Source: Paracoccaceae bacterium
Lineage (GTDB): Bacteria > Pseudomonadota > Alphaproteobacteria > Rhodobacterales > Rhodobacteraceae
Direction: 5' to 3'
DNA length: 64,000 nucleotides
NCBI GenBank assembly: GCA_028284605.1
Contig: JANQRL010000059.1
Coordinates: 1-64,000 of the forward strand
Shown: positions 45,201 through 52,397 of the stretch, piece after piece
How positions within the stretch are numbered: position 1 is the stretch's first letter
How the letters are laid out: every line of letters starts with the position of its first letter
Translations under genes and position numbers: made by a program
Notes under the pieces: model-generated
Databases searched by the model: none
The model's input: only the letters and a program-made list of their open reading frames with translations
What the model was told of the DNA's origin: nothing

Positions 45201-45754
45201 GCCCCGTCGAGCACATCGCCGAAAAGGTCGAGCCGCACCGGCCCTGCCTCCCCCGGCGGATAGATGTCGATGATGCCGCCGCGCACGGCGTAGTCCCCGG
45301 GCTCGGTCACCGTCGGGGCTTGGGCGAAGCCCATCCGAACGAGGAACGCCCGCAAGGCCGCCTCGTCAATCCGGTCCCCGACCCGGGCGCGGAACGCGGC
45401 CTCGCGCAGCACGCTGCGCGCCGGCACCTTCTGGGTCGCGGCATTGAGCGTGGTGAGCAGCACGAAGCGCCCCGGCATGTCGTGGACCAGGGCGGCGAGC
45501 GTCGCCATCCGCGCCGCTTCGGCCTCGGGGTTCGGCGAAACCCGGTCATAGGGCAGGCAGTCCCAGGCCGGGAAGGCGATCACCGGCATGGCCGGGTCGA
45601 AGAACCGCAGCGCCGCCTGCACCGAGGCCAGACGCTTGTCGTCCCGGGCCACGTGGATCACCGGGCCGCGCGCGCGCGCGACCTCGCGCAGGATCAACCG
45701 CGCGTCGAACCCTTCGGGCGCGCCGCCGACCCGGATATGGGTGGTTTCCGGCAT
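42275..45754 (-). CDS. mfd: Transcription-repair coupling factor Mfd
   Basis: A 1159-residue ATP-dependent translocase that removes stalled RNA polymerase and recruits UvrA. Domains in order: UvrB-like N-terminal module (VIAFPAWDCLPYDRVSPNPE), RNA polymerase-interacting CarD-like domain (LSPGDLVVHVDHGVGRYHGL), then helicase motor. The motor has Walker A VCGDVGFGKTEVALRAAF, APTTLLARQHFQNF, DEEQHFGVAHKERLK and TATPIPRTLQ, with the motif VGRSKTRAYAYL further on. A C-terminal TRCF domain follows. The length is normal and no break is seen. Confidence 0.97.
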   Translation of the reverse strand: MPETTHIRVGGAPEGFDARLILREVARARGPVIHVARDDKRLASVQAALRFFDPAMPVIAFPAWDCLPYDRVSPNPEAEAARMATLAALVHDMPGRFVLLTTLNAATQKVPARSVLREAAFRARVGDRIDEAALRAFLVRMGFAQAPTVTEPGDYAVRGGIIDIYPPGEAGPVRLDLFGDVLDGARRFDPVTQRTTEKLEAVELAPVSEVILDEAAITRFRQSYRIEFGAAGTDDPLYEAVSAGRKHQGMEHWLGFFHESLETLFDYLPDAPVILDDQSEASRIARWEQIVDAHETRAEAMGQKGRIDTVYKPAPPGTLYLDEAGWEAAVAGRRLLHFSPLPQASGPGVIDAGGRIGRSFAPERQQESVSLFGALADHLKVKLDNGPVVIASYSEGARERLTGLIEDEGLAEAIPVTDFSRVGKTGLHLAVWALEAGFEAPLASSSDAVGRQGVLTVISEQDVLGDRLIRAPKKRRRAENFLTETQSLSPGDLVVHVDHGVGRYHGLEVITAAGAAHECLALEYAEKAKLYLPVENIELLSKFGHEEGLLDRLGGGAWQAKKAKLKERIREMAERLIRVAAERALRTAPALLPPDHAWEQFLTRFPYQETDDQLSAIEEVLADMSSGQPMDRLVCGDVGFGKTEVALRAAFVAAMSGVQVAVIAPTTLLARQHFQNFAERFRGFPVVVRPMSRFVSAKDMAKTREGLANGTVDIVVGTHALLAKSVKFRNLGLLVIDEEQHFGVAHKERLKQMRTDVHVLTLTATPIPRTLQLSLSGVRDLSIIGTPPVDRLSIRTYVSEFDTVTLREALLREHYRGGQSFFVVPRIADLPEMEEFLKEQVPEVSYVTAHGQMAAGDLDQRMNAFYDGKYDVLLATTIVESGLDIPTANTMIVHRADMFGLAQLYQIRGRVGRSKTRAYAYLTTKPRTKLTPQAEKRLRVLGSLDALGAGFTLASQDLDIRGAGNLLGEEQSGQMREVGYELYQSMLEEQIGRIRSGEAEGIVDDGQWAPTINLGVPVLIPEAYVPDLDVRLGLYRRLSDLHTKVELEGFAAELIDRFGKLPREVNTLLLVVRIKEMCKRAGIAQLDGGPKGATVRFHNDKFANPAGLVEFIEAQNGLAKVRDNKIVVRRDWKSEKDRIRGAFAIARDLAEKVKVAKAA

Positions 45755-45839
45755 GGCGGCTCAGGTACCGTGCCGGACGGGGGTGTCAACGCCGGAATGG
45801 GACGTTGTCGTCCGCTCCGGCGCCTGCCAGTCTGCCCAC

Positions 45840-46991
45840 ATGGCCGATGTGGCGTCTTCCAGGGCCGGCCGGGACGAGGCGATCCGGCTCGGCATCGCCC
45901 AGATCCTCGCCTGGGGCGGCACCTATTACCTTCCCGCACTCCTCGCCGCTCCGATCGCCGCCGATCTCGGGATCAGGGTGGCAGCGGTGTTCTGGGCGTT
46001 TTCCGGCGCGCTGGTCCTGTCGGCCCTCCTCGGCCCCGGAATCGGGCGCTGGATCGACCGGCAGTGCGGGCGCACGGCGTTGGCGGTCTCGGCCGGCGTG
46101 ATCGCGGCGGGGCTGGTGGTGCTGGCCGGGGCTCAGGGCCCGGTCACGCTCTGGATCGCCTGGGGGCTGCTCGGAATCGGCATGGCGGCGGGGCTCTACG
46201 AGGCGGCCTTCGCGGTGCTAGCGGCGCAGTATGGCGAAGGCGCCCGGCGACCGATCACCACGCTGACGCTGATCGCCGGTTTCGCCAGCCTGATCGCCTG
46301 GCCCCTGACCGGTATCGCCGAAGCGCTGGTCGGCTGGCGGATCACCTGCCTGATCTGGGCCGGGCTGATGCTCGCTGTGGCCCTGCCGCTCTACCTGACT
46401 CTGCCGTCGGGCCACCCCCCGCCGGAGGAACCGGCTGAAGAGACCGCGCCGGTCGAAGGCTCCCGCACCATGACGCTGCTGGCCGCGGCCTTTGCCCTGG
46501 GCTGGTTCGTCAGCAGCGCCATGGCCGCCCATCTGCCGCTCCTGCTCCAGTCCGCCGGGGCCACCCCTGCCGCGGCCATCGCCGCCGCCGCCCTTGTCGG
46601 CCCGGCCCAGGTTGCCGGGCGGTTGGCCGAGGCGGCCCTGGCGAAGCGCCTCCACCCCCTCGTCTCCGCCCGGGCCGCCTATCTCGCCCATCCCATTGGC
46701 GCCGCGCTGGTCGCCGCCGGCGGTCCGCCCGCAGCGCTGCCCCTACTCCACGGCCTCGGCAACGGCGTCGCCACCATCGCCCGGGGCACCGTCCCCCTCG
46801 CCCTCTTCGGACCCCAGGATTACGGGCTCCGGCAGGGCCGCCTCGCCGCCCCGGCCCGGATCGCCGCCGCCCTCGCGCCGGCCCTCTTCGCGCTCGCCAT
46901 GGCGCGCTGGGGCGCCGGCGCGCTCTGGCTCTCCGCCGGACTCTCGCTCACCGCCGCCGCCCTGCTCTGCCTTGTCCGCACAAAGGCTTGA
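45840..46991 (+). CDS. MFS transporter
   Basis: A 383-residue inner-membrane protein with about 12 hydrophobic segments, opening RLGIAQILAWGGTYYLPALL. It includes LAAPIAADLGIRVAAVFWAF and LLGPGIGRWIDRQCGRTAL (MFS loop 2-3 motif). The start at the ATG 45840 fits the beginning of the hydrophobic core, but no ribosome-binding site is visible, so a leaderless or weakly translated message is possible. It is divergent from mfd with an 85-base gap. The substrate is unknown. Confidence 0.85.
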   Translation: MADVASSRAGRDEAIRLGIAQILAWGGTYYLPALLAAPIAADLGIRVAAVFWAFSGALVLSALLGPGIGRWIDRQCGRTALAVSAGVIAAGLVVLAGAQGPVTLWIAWGLLGIGMAAGLYEAAFAVLAAQYGEGARRPITTLTLIAGFASLIAWPLTGIAEALVGWRITCLIWAGLMLAVALPLYLTLPSGHPPPEEPAEETAPVEGSRTMTLLAAAFALGWFVSSAMAAHLPLLLQSAGATPAAAIAAAALVGPAQVAGRLAEAALAKRLHPLVSARAAYLAHPIGAALVAAGGPPAALPLLHGLGNGVATIARGTVPLALFGPQDYGLRQGRLAAPARIAAALAPALFALAMARWGAGALWLSAGLSLTAAALLCLVRTKA

Positions 46992-47031
46992 GCGCCTTGC
47001 CCGCGCCCCGGACCGGCCCCATATCTGACCC

Positions 47032-47724
47032 ATGCTGAAGTTCACCCCGATCCTTCTGGCGATCCTCTACGGCCTCGTCGTCTACCGGTTCTCGGTCTGG
47101 CGCACGAAGCGCGAGCTTGACGAGCGCTCCACCGAACTGGCCGACCCGCGCCTGCGCGAGATCATGGGCCGGATGGCCGAGGCCCTGAATATCGACCGGA
47201 TCAAGGTCCATATCTACGAGATCGACCCGGTGAACGGCCTCGCCGCCCCGGATGGACGCATTTTCATCACCCGCGGCTTCTTCCGGAAGTATCGCAATGG
47301 CGAGGTGTCCGGGGACGAACTGGCCAGCGTCATTGCCCATGAGCTGGGCCATGTCGCTCTGGGCCATTCCCGGCGCCGGATGATCGACTTTTCCGGCCAG
47401 AACGCCCTGCGCACGGCTTTGGCGATGATCCTGGCGCGGTATATCCCGTTCATCGGGCCCTGGATCGCCGGCTTGCTGACCTCGCTCCTGGCCGCGCGGC
47501 TGTCGCGGTCCGACGAATATGAGGCCGATGCCTATGCCTCGGCCCTGCTGATGAAGGCCGGGATCGGGACCGAGCCGCAGAAATCGCTCTTCCGCAAGCT
47601 CGAGGAGCTGACCGGCCAGCGCGGCGGCGCGGTGCCGGCCTGGCTGATGAGCCACCCGAAGACCGGCGAGCGGATCGCGGCCATCGAGGCGAACGAGAGG
47701 AAGTGGCTGGGGCAAACGCCTTAG
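47032..47724 (+). CDS. M48 family metalloprotease
   Basis: A 230-residue peptidase. An N-terminal membrane anchor (MLKFTPILLAILYGLVVY) is followed by the zinc site HELGH in SVIAHELGHVALGHSRRR. A second hydrophobic region (IPFIGPWIAGLLTSLLAA) precedes the third ligand region RSDEYEADAYASALL. The C-terminus has LMSHPKTGERIAAIEANERK, usual for M48 HtpX/YggG-like peptidases. It probably degrades or processes membrane or periplasmic proteins. It lies 40 bases after the MFS gene. Confidence 0.9.
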   Translation: MLKFTPILLAILYGLVVYRFSVWRTKRELDERSTELADPRLREIMGRMAEALNIDRIKVHIYEIDPVNGLAAPDGRIFITRGFFRKYRNGEVSGDELASVIAHELGHVALGHSRRRMIDFSGQNALRTALAMILARYIPFIGPWIAGLLTSLLAARLSRSDEYEADAYASALLMKAGIGTEPQKSLFRKLEELTGQRGGAVPAWLMSHPKTGERIAAIEANERKWLGQTP

Positions 47725-47838
47725 GGGAAAGACGGTCCGGTGATACCCCGGGTCTCTTTCTTCCTGGGACATCCCAAGGTTTCGGCAGCGTGAACGACGG
47801 TCGTTCTATGCCCGCCCGAATAGCGCCGAAGGCGCCGG

Positions 47839-47951
47839 GCATCGACAGACCGTTCGGGCGGGCTGGCGATTGGGTGAAGCTGGGCGCATAGCTCGGAGCA
47901 AGGGAAGTGCTTGGTTGCCATAAAGCGCGTTAGCTCAGAGCGAGGATCGCC
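47839..47951 (+). repeat. Dispersed intergenic repeat family 1, copy 2
   Basis: This copy shares ordered blocks with 37921-38031 in opposite orientation (GGCGATTGGGTGA, ATAAAGCGCGT, GGATCGCC and others). The 316-base gap 47725-48040 shows nothing else. Both copies follow the 3' end of a gene. The segment does not carry a conserved open frame, although both copies could encode a short IDxP..R.GDWV peptide before stops. Confidence 0.7.
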
Positions 47952-48040
47952 ATCCCCCGGTCTGTCGCTGCCCGGCTTGCGTCGCAACCGGACCGAACGT
48001 GCTCGTTGGCGCTGTGCCGAACTCCAACTGCTCCCCCCTC

Positions 48041-48574
48041 TCACGCATAACTCACCACCTCGATCTCAATCCCGTTCTCCTCGTGGAAGTAGAACCGCCG
48101 CCCGGGCTCATAATCCGCATGGCTGTGGGGCGCGTAGCCATGGGCCTTCACCTTCTCCTCCACCGCGTCGAGATCGTCCACGACCACCCCGATATGGTTC
48201 ATCCCGCCCCGCGTCGTGTAGCTCGACGACGACGCGGTCTCGGAGACCCCCTCCGGCCCCGAATAGACCGCCACATAGGTGTCGTCGTCGCCCACATGGA
48301 TCGAGCGGCCGCCATGGATCGACCCGCCCTTCCACCGCGTCCGCCAGCCGAAGAGGTCGCTGAGGAGCGCCGCCGTCGCGTCGGGATCGGCCACGGTCAC
48401 GTTCACATGTTCCAGTCGGGTCATCTCGGTCTCCTTTCCGATGAGTTTGGCCAGCCGGCGCCAAAGGCCGGGCCGCTCGGGCGCGTCCATCCAGAGCCGG
48501 CCGCCGTCCGCCACAGCAAATCCGTCGCGGATCAGCGCGGCCTGGACATCGGGAGAGGCGTGGATCGGTCGCAT
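48041..48574 (-). CDS. VOC-family (glyoxalase-like) protein with 50-aa N-terminal extension or dual start
   Basis: The C-terminal 127 residues are a complete VOC metalloenzyme: RLEHVNVTVADPDATAALLS, FGWRTRWKGGSIHGG, GGMNHIGVVVDDLDAVEEK and ENGIEIEVVSYA. Two metal-ligand histidines and the last glutamate are visible. The open frame runs 50 residues further upstream (start ATG at 48574, with AGAGGAC before it), with a coding-like segment MRPIHASPDVQAALIRDGFA. An internal ATG at 48424 has an even better site (GGAAAGGAGA), so two products are possible. A SoxR-type promoter (48607-48637) drives it leftwards. It is likely a redox-cycling-drug or electrophile response enzyme; the substrate is unknown. 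Confidence 0.82.
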   Translation of the reverse strand: MRPIHASPDVQAALIRDGFAVADGGRLWMDAPERPGLWRRLAKLIGKETEMTRLEHVNVTVADPDATAALLSDLFGWRTRWKGGSIHGGRSIHVGDDDTYVAVYSGPEGVSETASSSSYTTRGGMNHIGVVVDDLDAVEEKVKAHGYAPHSHADYEPGRRFYFHEENGIEIEVVSYA

Positions 48575-48606
48575 GGCGGGTCCTCTGGTCTTTGGTCAGC
48601 GACTCA

Positions 48607-48637
48607 GGTGTAATTCCTCAAGTTCACTTGAGATCAA
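48607..48637 (-). promoter_or_regulatory. SoxR-activated promoter with soxR box
   Basis: On the minus strand TTGATC (48632-48637) and TACACC (48607-48612) are 19 bases apart. That overlong spacer is typical of MerR-family promoters. The spacer carries the palindrome CTCAAGTTCACTTGAG (48617-48632 on the plus strand), close to the known SoxR site CCTCAAGTTAACTTGAGG. It would activate the VOC gene and may repress or tune soxR on the other strand. Confidence 0.85.
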
Positions 48638-48656
48638 GCCCCGAGAGTCAGTACCC

Positions 48657-49103
48657 ATGTCCGCTCAGCTCACCATCGGCGACCTCGCCGCCCGCACCGG
48701 CCTCGCCGTCTCGGCAATCCGGTTCTACGAGACCCATGGCCTCGTCCATCCGCTGCGCAATGCCGGGGGTCACCGGCGCTATGGCCGCGCCGATATCCGG
48801 CGGCTGAGCTTCGTGATGGCCGCCCAGGCCCTTGGCTTCGGCCTCTCCGAGATCGCCGCGCAGATGGCCCACCTGCCCGCCCACAAAGCCCCGTCGAAAT
48901 CCGATTGGTCCCGCATTTCCAAAGGCTTCCGGGCCGATATTGACGCACGCATCGCAGCTCTGGAAAGCCTGCGCGACCGGCTCGACTCTTGCATCGGCTG
49001 CGGCTGCCTGAGCCTGGAGAGCTGCGCGCTCTACAACCCCGCCGACCGCGCCGCCGCAAGCGGCCCCGGGCCCCGCTACCTGATGGGCGAGGACCCCGAT
49101 TGA
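48657..49103 (+). CDS. soxR: Redox-sensitive MerR-family activator SoxR
   Basis: A 148-residue regulator. The N-terminal MerR helix-turn-helix reads LTIGDLAARTGLAVSAIRFY, then ETHGLVHPLRNAGGHRRY. A dimerisation helix follows, and a [2Fe-2S] cluster motif (CIGCGCLSLESC) matches the SoxR signature CxxCxCxxxxxC. The start at the ATG 48657 fits the family length. Outside enterobacteria SoxR usually controls small sets of efflux or enzyme genes that answer redox-active compounds; here the divergent VOC gene is the obvious target. Confidence 0.95.
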   Translation: MSAQLTIGDLAARTGLAVSAIRFYETHGLVHPLRNAGGHRRYGRADIRRLSFVMAAQALGFGLSEIAAQMAHLPAHKAPSKSDWSRISKGFRADIDARIAALESLRDRLDSCIGCGCLSLESCALYNPADRAAASGPGPRYLMGEDPD

Positions 49104-49134
49104 CTTAAGGCCCCGCCGGGCCTCATCTGGCGCC

Positions 49135-50322
49135 ATGACGAAGCTCTCCAAGCGCATTTCCGGGATCAACGAGGCCGGCGGCGACGGCTGGGACCTCTAT
49201 GTCCGCGCCCGGGACATGGCCGCGGCGGGCGAACCGGTGATCCAGCTCACCATCGGTGAGCACGACATCCGCACCGATCCGGCGATCCTCGACGCGATGC
49301 ACCGCGCCGCGAAGGCCGGCAATACCGGCTACACGTTCGGCCCCGGCCTGCCGCCGCTCCGCGCCGCCATCGCCGAGCGCATCGCCGCCCGCACCGGCAC
49401 CCCCACGGGGCCGGAGAACATCCTCGTCGTCACCGGCGGTCAGGCCGGGCTCTTCGCCGCGCTGACCCTGGCCTGCGATCCGGGCGATGTCGCGCTCCAT
49501 ATCGATCCCTATTACGCCACCTACCCCGGCACGATCCGGTCGACTTCCGTGATCCCCCGGGCCGTGATCGCCCACCCGGAAGACGGGTTCGAACCCCGCG
49601 CCGAGGCGGTGGAGGCAGCCGCTGACGGCGCCCGCGCGCTGCTGCTCAACAGCCCCAACAACCCCACCGGCGCGGTCTATTCCGAGGCCACGCTCACGGC
49701 CCTCGGCGAGGTCGCCCGCGCCCGCGACCTCTGGATCATTTCCGACGAGGTCTATGACAGCCAGGTCTGGGAAGGCCGGCATCTCAGCCCCCGCGCCCTG
49801 CCCGATCTCACCGACCGCACCCTTGCCGTGGGCTCCATGTCTAAAAGCCACGCGATGACCGGCAGCCGCGTCGGCTGGGTCTGCGGGCCGGCGGAGGCGA
49901 TCGAGGCGATGACCCATCTGGCCACCTGCACCACCTACGGGCTCCCGGGCTTCATCCAGGAGGCGGCGCTGCACGCCCTCAAGGCCGGCGACGATTTCGA
50001 GGCCGGCATCGCCGAACCCTTCGCCCGCCGCCGCAGGATCGCCCTCGACCTTCTGTCGCGCCAGCAGGCGGTCGCCGCCGCACCGCCCCGGGGCGGCATG
50101 TATGTGATGATCGACATCCGCCCCACCGGGCTCTCCGGCACCGCCTTCGCCGAAGCCCTGCTCGACGAAGAACGCATCGCGGTGATGCCGGGCGAGAGTT
50201 TCGGCACCGGGGCCTCGGGCCATATCCGCATCGCGATGACCGTGGCCGACGCCGCCTTCGCCGACGCCATGACGCGCCTCCTCGCCTTCGCCGCCCGCCG
50301 CGCCGCGGCGCCTGCGACCTGA
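49135..50322 (+). CDS. Class I/II PLP-dependent aminotransferase
   Basis: A 395-residue fold-type I aminotransferase. Motifs include NTGYTFGPGLPPLRAAIAER, VVTGGQAGLFAALTLACDPG, LLNSPNNPTGAVYSE, IISDEVYDSQVW, the PLP lysine in GSMSKSHAMTGSRVGWV, and a C-terminal arginine region GASGHIRIAMT. It belongs with aspartate/aromatic-type enzymes, but the amino donor cannot be named. It begins 31 bases after soxR and may be read from the same message. Confidence 0.92.
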   Translation: MTKLSKRISGINEAGGDGWDLYVRARDMAAAGEPVIQLTIGEHDIRTDPAILDAMHRAAKAGNTGYTFGPGLPPLRAAIAERIAARTGTPTGPENILVVTGGQAGLFAALTLACDPGDVALHIDPYYATYPGTIRSTSVIPRAVIAHPEDGFEPRAEAVEAAADGARALLLNSPNNPTGAVYSEATLTALGEVARARDLWIISDEVYDSQVWEGRHLSPRALPDLTDRTLAVGSMSKSHAMTGSRVGWVCGPAEAIEAMTHLATCTTYGLPGFIQEAALHALKAGDDFEAGIAEPFARRRRIALDLLSRQQAVAAAPPRGGMYVMIDIRPTGLSGTAFAEALLDEERIAVMPGESFGTGASGHIRIAMTVADAAFADAMTRLLAFAARRAAAPAT

Positions 50323-50413
50323 CCGGCCCGCGATCCGAACCAAGGACATTCCCGGAACACTGCCGCTGCCGTGACGCCCCAAAGGGGTCCGGCGGGACGA
50401 GACCCGCCCATTG

Positions 50414-50507
50414 CTTTCTTTGGATCAGAAATATCCCCGCCGGAGGCACCGCGACGCCCCGGAACGGGGCGGCGCAAAACCTGCGCGCCGCAGGCGCTCA
50501 ACTGGAT
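50414..50507 (+). repeat. Dispersed intergenic repeat family 2, copy 1
   Basis: It starts CTTTCTTTGGATCAGAAATA and ends GCGCGCCGCAGGCGCTCAAC, with an internal GCCCC-GGAAC-GGGGC hairpin. The ends match 61521-61640. The 423-base gap 50323-50745 has no other convincing gene; a short open frame from 50608 is Arg-rich and probably not real. Confidence 0.68.
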
Positions 50508-50745
50508 GCGCGCAACCGACCGAAAAGGTCCAAAACCGACACCGCGTCGCGGATGGGCAAGACAGGCGTGCGCGTGCCCGACCTCCTGCGCATCGGGAGG
50601 AGCCGGCATGATCGACCGGAAGGCCAGCACAATCGCACGGGTGCGCCTGACCATCGGCGCGCGCCGGGGCCGCGCCGCGCGGGGACGTCCGGCGCGCGGC
50701 TGAGCCCGCGCCATCCCCGAGACCTCCCCCACGAAAGCCCGACCC

Positions 50746-52296
50746 ATGCCCGAAGACAAAGCTCCCCGTTCCGCCCGATCCGGCGGCCGCGCCGCCCGTC
50801 ACGCGGCCCGCGCCGCGCCGCTGGCCGAAGATCTCCGCCCGGTCCGCCCCGGCCTCGAGGGCGGCACATACGCCCCGCTCAGCGACGCCGAGATCGCCCG
50901 CATCCACGACACCGCCCTGACCGCGCTGGAAGAAATCGGCCTTGCCGACGCGCCCGAAAGCGGCGTCGCCCTGCTGACCGGCGCCGGCGCCATCCAGAGC
51001 GCGGACGGGCGCATCCGCATCCCGCGCAGCCTCGTCGAGGACATGCTGGCCATCGCGGCAAAGGACATCACGCTCCATTCCCGCGACGGCGCCCATGACC
51101 TGACGCTCGGCGGCGCCCGGGTCCATTACGGCACCGCAGGTGCTGCGGTCCACCTCGTCGACCCGGTCACCGGCGCCTACCGCGACAGCACCCTCCAGGA
51201 CCTGCACGACGCCGCCCGCATCGCCGACCGGCTCGACAACATCCACTTCCTGCAACGGCCCATGGTGGCTCGCGACATCCCCGACAACCGGGAGATGGAC
51301 CTCAACACGATCTATGCCTGCGTCAGCGGCACCACGAAACATATCGGCACCTCCTTCACCGAGCCCGATTTCGTGCCCGATGCGCTGGAGATGCTGCACC
51401 TGATCGCCGGTGGCGAGGCCGCCTGGCGCGCCCGGCCCTTTCTGTCGAACTCGAACTGCTTCGTCGTCCCGCCGATGAAGTTCGCCACCGAGAGCTGCCA
51501 GGTGATGGAGGCCTGTATCCGCGGCGGCATGCCGGTCCTGCTGCTCTCCGCCGGCCAGGCCGGGGCCACGGCGCCCGCGCCCATTGCCGGCGCCATCGTG
51601 CAGGCGGTGGCCGAGTGCCTCGCCGGAGTGGTCTATGTGAACGCCCTCGCCCCCGGCCATCCGGCGATCTTCGGCACCTGGCCCTTCGTCTCGGACCTGC
51701 GCACCGGCGCGATGTCCGGCGGCTCCGGCGAACAGGCGCTGCTGACCGCGGGCTGCGCCCAGATGGGCCGGTTCTACGGGCTGCCCTGCGGCGCCGCCGC
51801 CGGGATCGCCGATGCCAAGCTGCCGGACATGCAGGCCGGCTGGGAGCAGGCGACCTCCAACGTCATGGCGGGCCTTGCCGGGCTCAACATGGTCTACGAG
51901 GCGGCGGGCATGCATGCCTCGCTCCTCGGCTTCTGCCTCGAATCCCTGATCCTCGGCGACGACATGCTGGGCCAGGCGCTCCGCTGCGTGCGCGGGATCG
52001 AGGTGACGGACGAGACGCTGGGGCTGGAGACCATGCGCGCCACCTGCCTCGGCGGGCCAGGCCATTACCTCGGTTCCGAGCAGACGCTGAAGCTGATGCA
52101 GACCGAGTACATCTACCCGGCCCTTGCCGACCGGACCTCTCCCAAGGAATGGCTGGAAAACGGCTCGCCCCGATTGCTCGATCAGGCGGTGGCGAAGAAG
52201 CAGGAGATCCTCTCCCAACCGCCCGTCGCCCGATTGGCGCCCGACCTCGACCGCGCGGTGCGGGAGCGTTTCGCGATCCACCTGCCGGCCCATTGA
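50746..52296 (+). CDS. Trimethylamine methyltransferase (MttB) superfamily protein, non-pyrrolysine
   Basis: A 516-residue TIM-barrel protein of the MttB superfamily: ALTALEEIGLADAPESGVAL, GTAGAAVHLVDPVTGAYRDS, FLSNSNCFVVPPMKFATES, GGMPVLLLSAGQAGATAPAP and GLPCGAAAGIADAKLPDMQA. There is no in-frame amber codon, so it is not a pyrrolysine trimethylamine methyltransferase. Relatives act on glycine betaine or other quaternary amines with a corrinoid partner. No corrinoid protein or reactivation gene is adjacent, so the role is open. It precedes a convergent dehydrogenase beyond paired palindromes. Confidence 0.9.
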   Translation: MPEDKAPRSARSGGRAARHAARAAPLAEDLRPVRPGLEGGTYAPLSDAEIARIHDTALTALEEIGLADAPESGVALLTGAGAIQSADGRIRIPRSLVEDMLAIAAKDITLHSRDGAHDLTLGGARVHYGTAGAAVHLVDPVTGAYRDSTLQDLHDAARIADRLDNIHFLQRPMVARDIPDNREMDLNTIYACVSGTTKHIGTSFTEPDFVPDALEMLHLIAGGEAAWRARPFLSNSNCFVVPPMKFATESCQVMEACIRGGMPVLLLSAGQAGATAPAPIAGAIVQAVAECLAGVVYVNALAPGHPAIFGTWPFVSDLRTGAMSGGSGEQALLTAGCAQMGRFYGLPCGAAAGIADAKLPDMQAGWEQATSNVMAGLAGLNMVYEAAGMHASLLGFCLESLILGDDMLGQALRCVRGIEVTDETLGLETMRATCLGGPGHYLGSEQTLKLMQTEYIYPALADRTSPKEWLENGSPRLLDQAVAKKQEILSQPPVARLAPDLDRAVRERFAIHLPAH

Positions 52297-52327
52297 CAGG
52301 AGGCCCGCCCCGCCGCGGAGGGCGCTC

Positions 52328-52370
52328 CGAATTTCGCGAAATTCGGGGCCGATTACTCGTCGAATAATCG
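52328..52370. terminator. Two tandem palindromes between convergent genes
   Basis: CGAATTTCG-CGAAATTCG (52328-52345) and CGATTACTCG-T-CGAATAATCG (52350-52370; one mismatch) lie between the 3' ends of the MttB and dehydrogenase genes. They have the same architecture as 42202-42250 but unrelated arms. A role as a bidirectional terminator is likely. Confidence 0.62.
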
Positions 52371-52397
52371 CGCGCGGCCGACCCGCGGACCGGACCC

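Noticed and set aside
50608..50703. Short Arg-rich open frame before the MttB-family gene
   Set aside because: Biased composition typical of non-coding GC-rich sequence and no good start signal.
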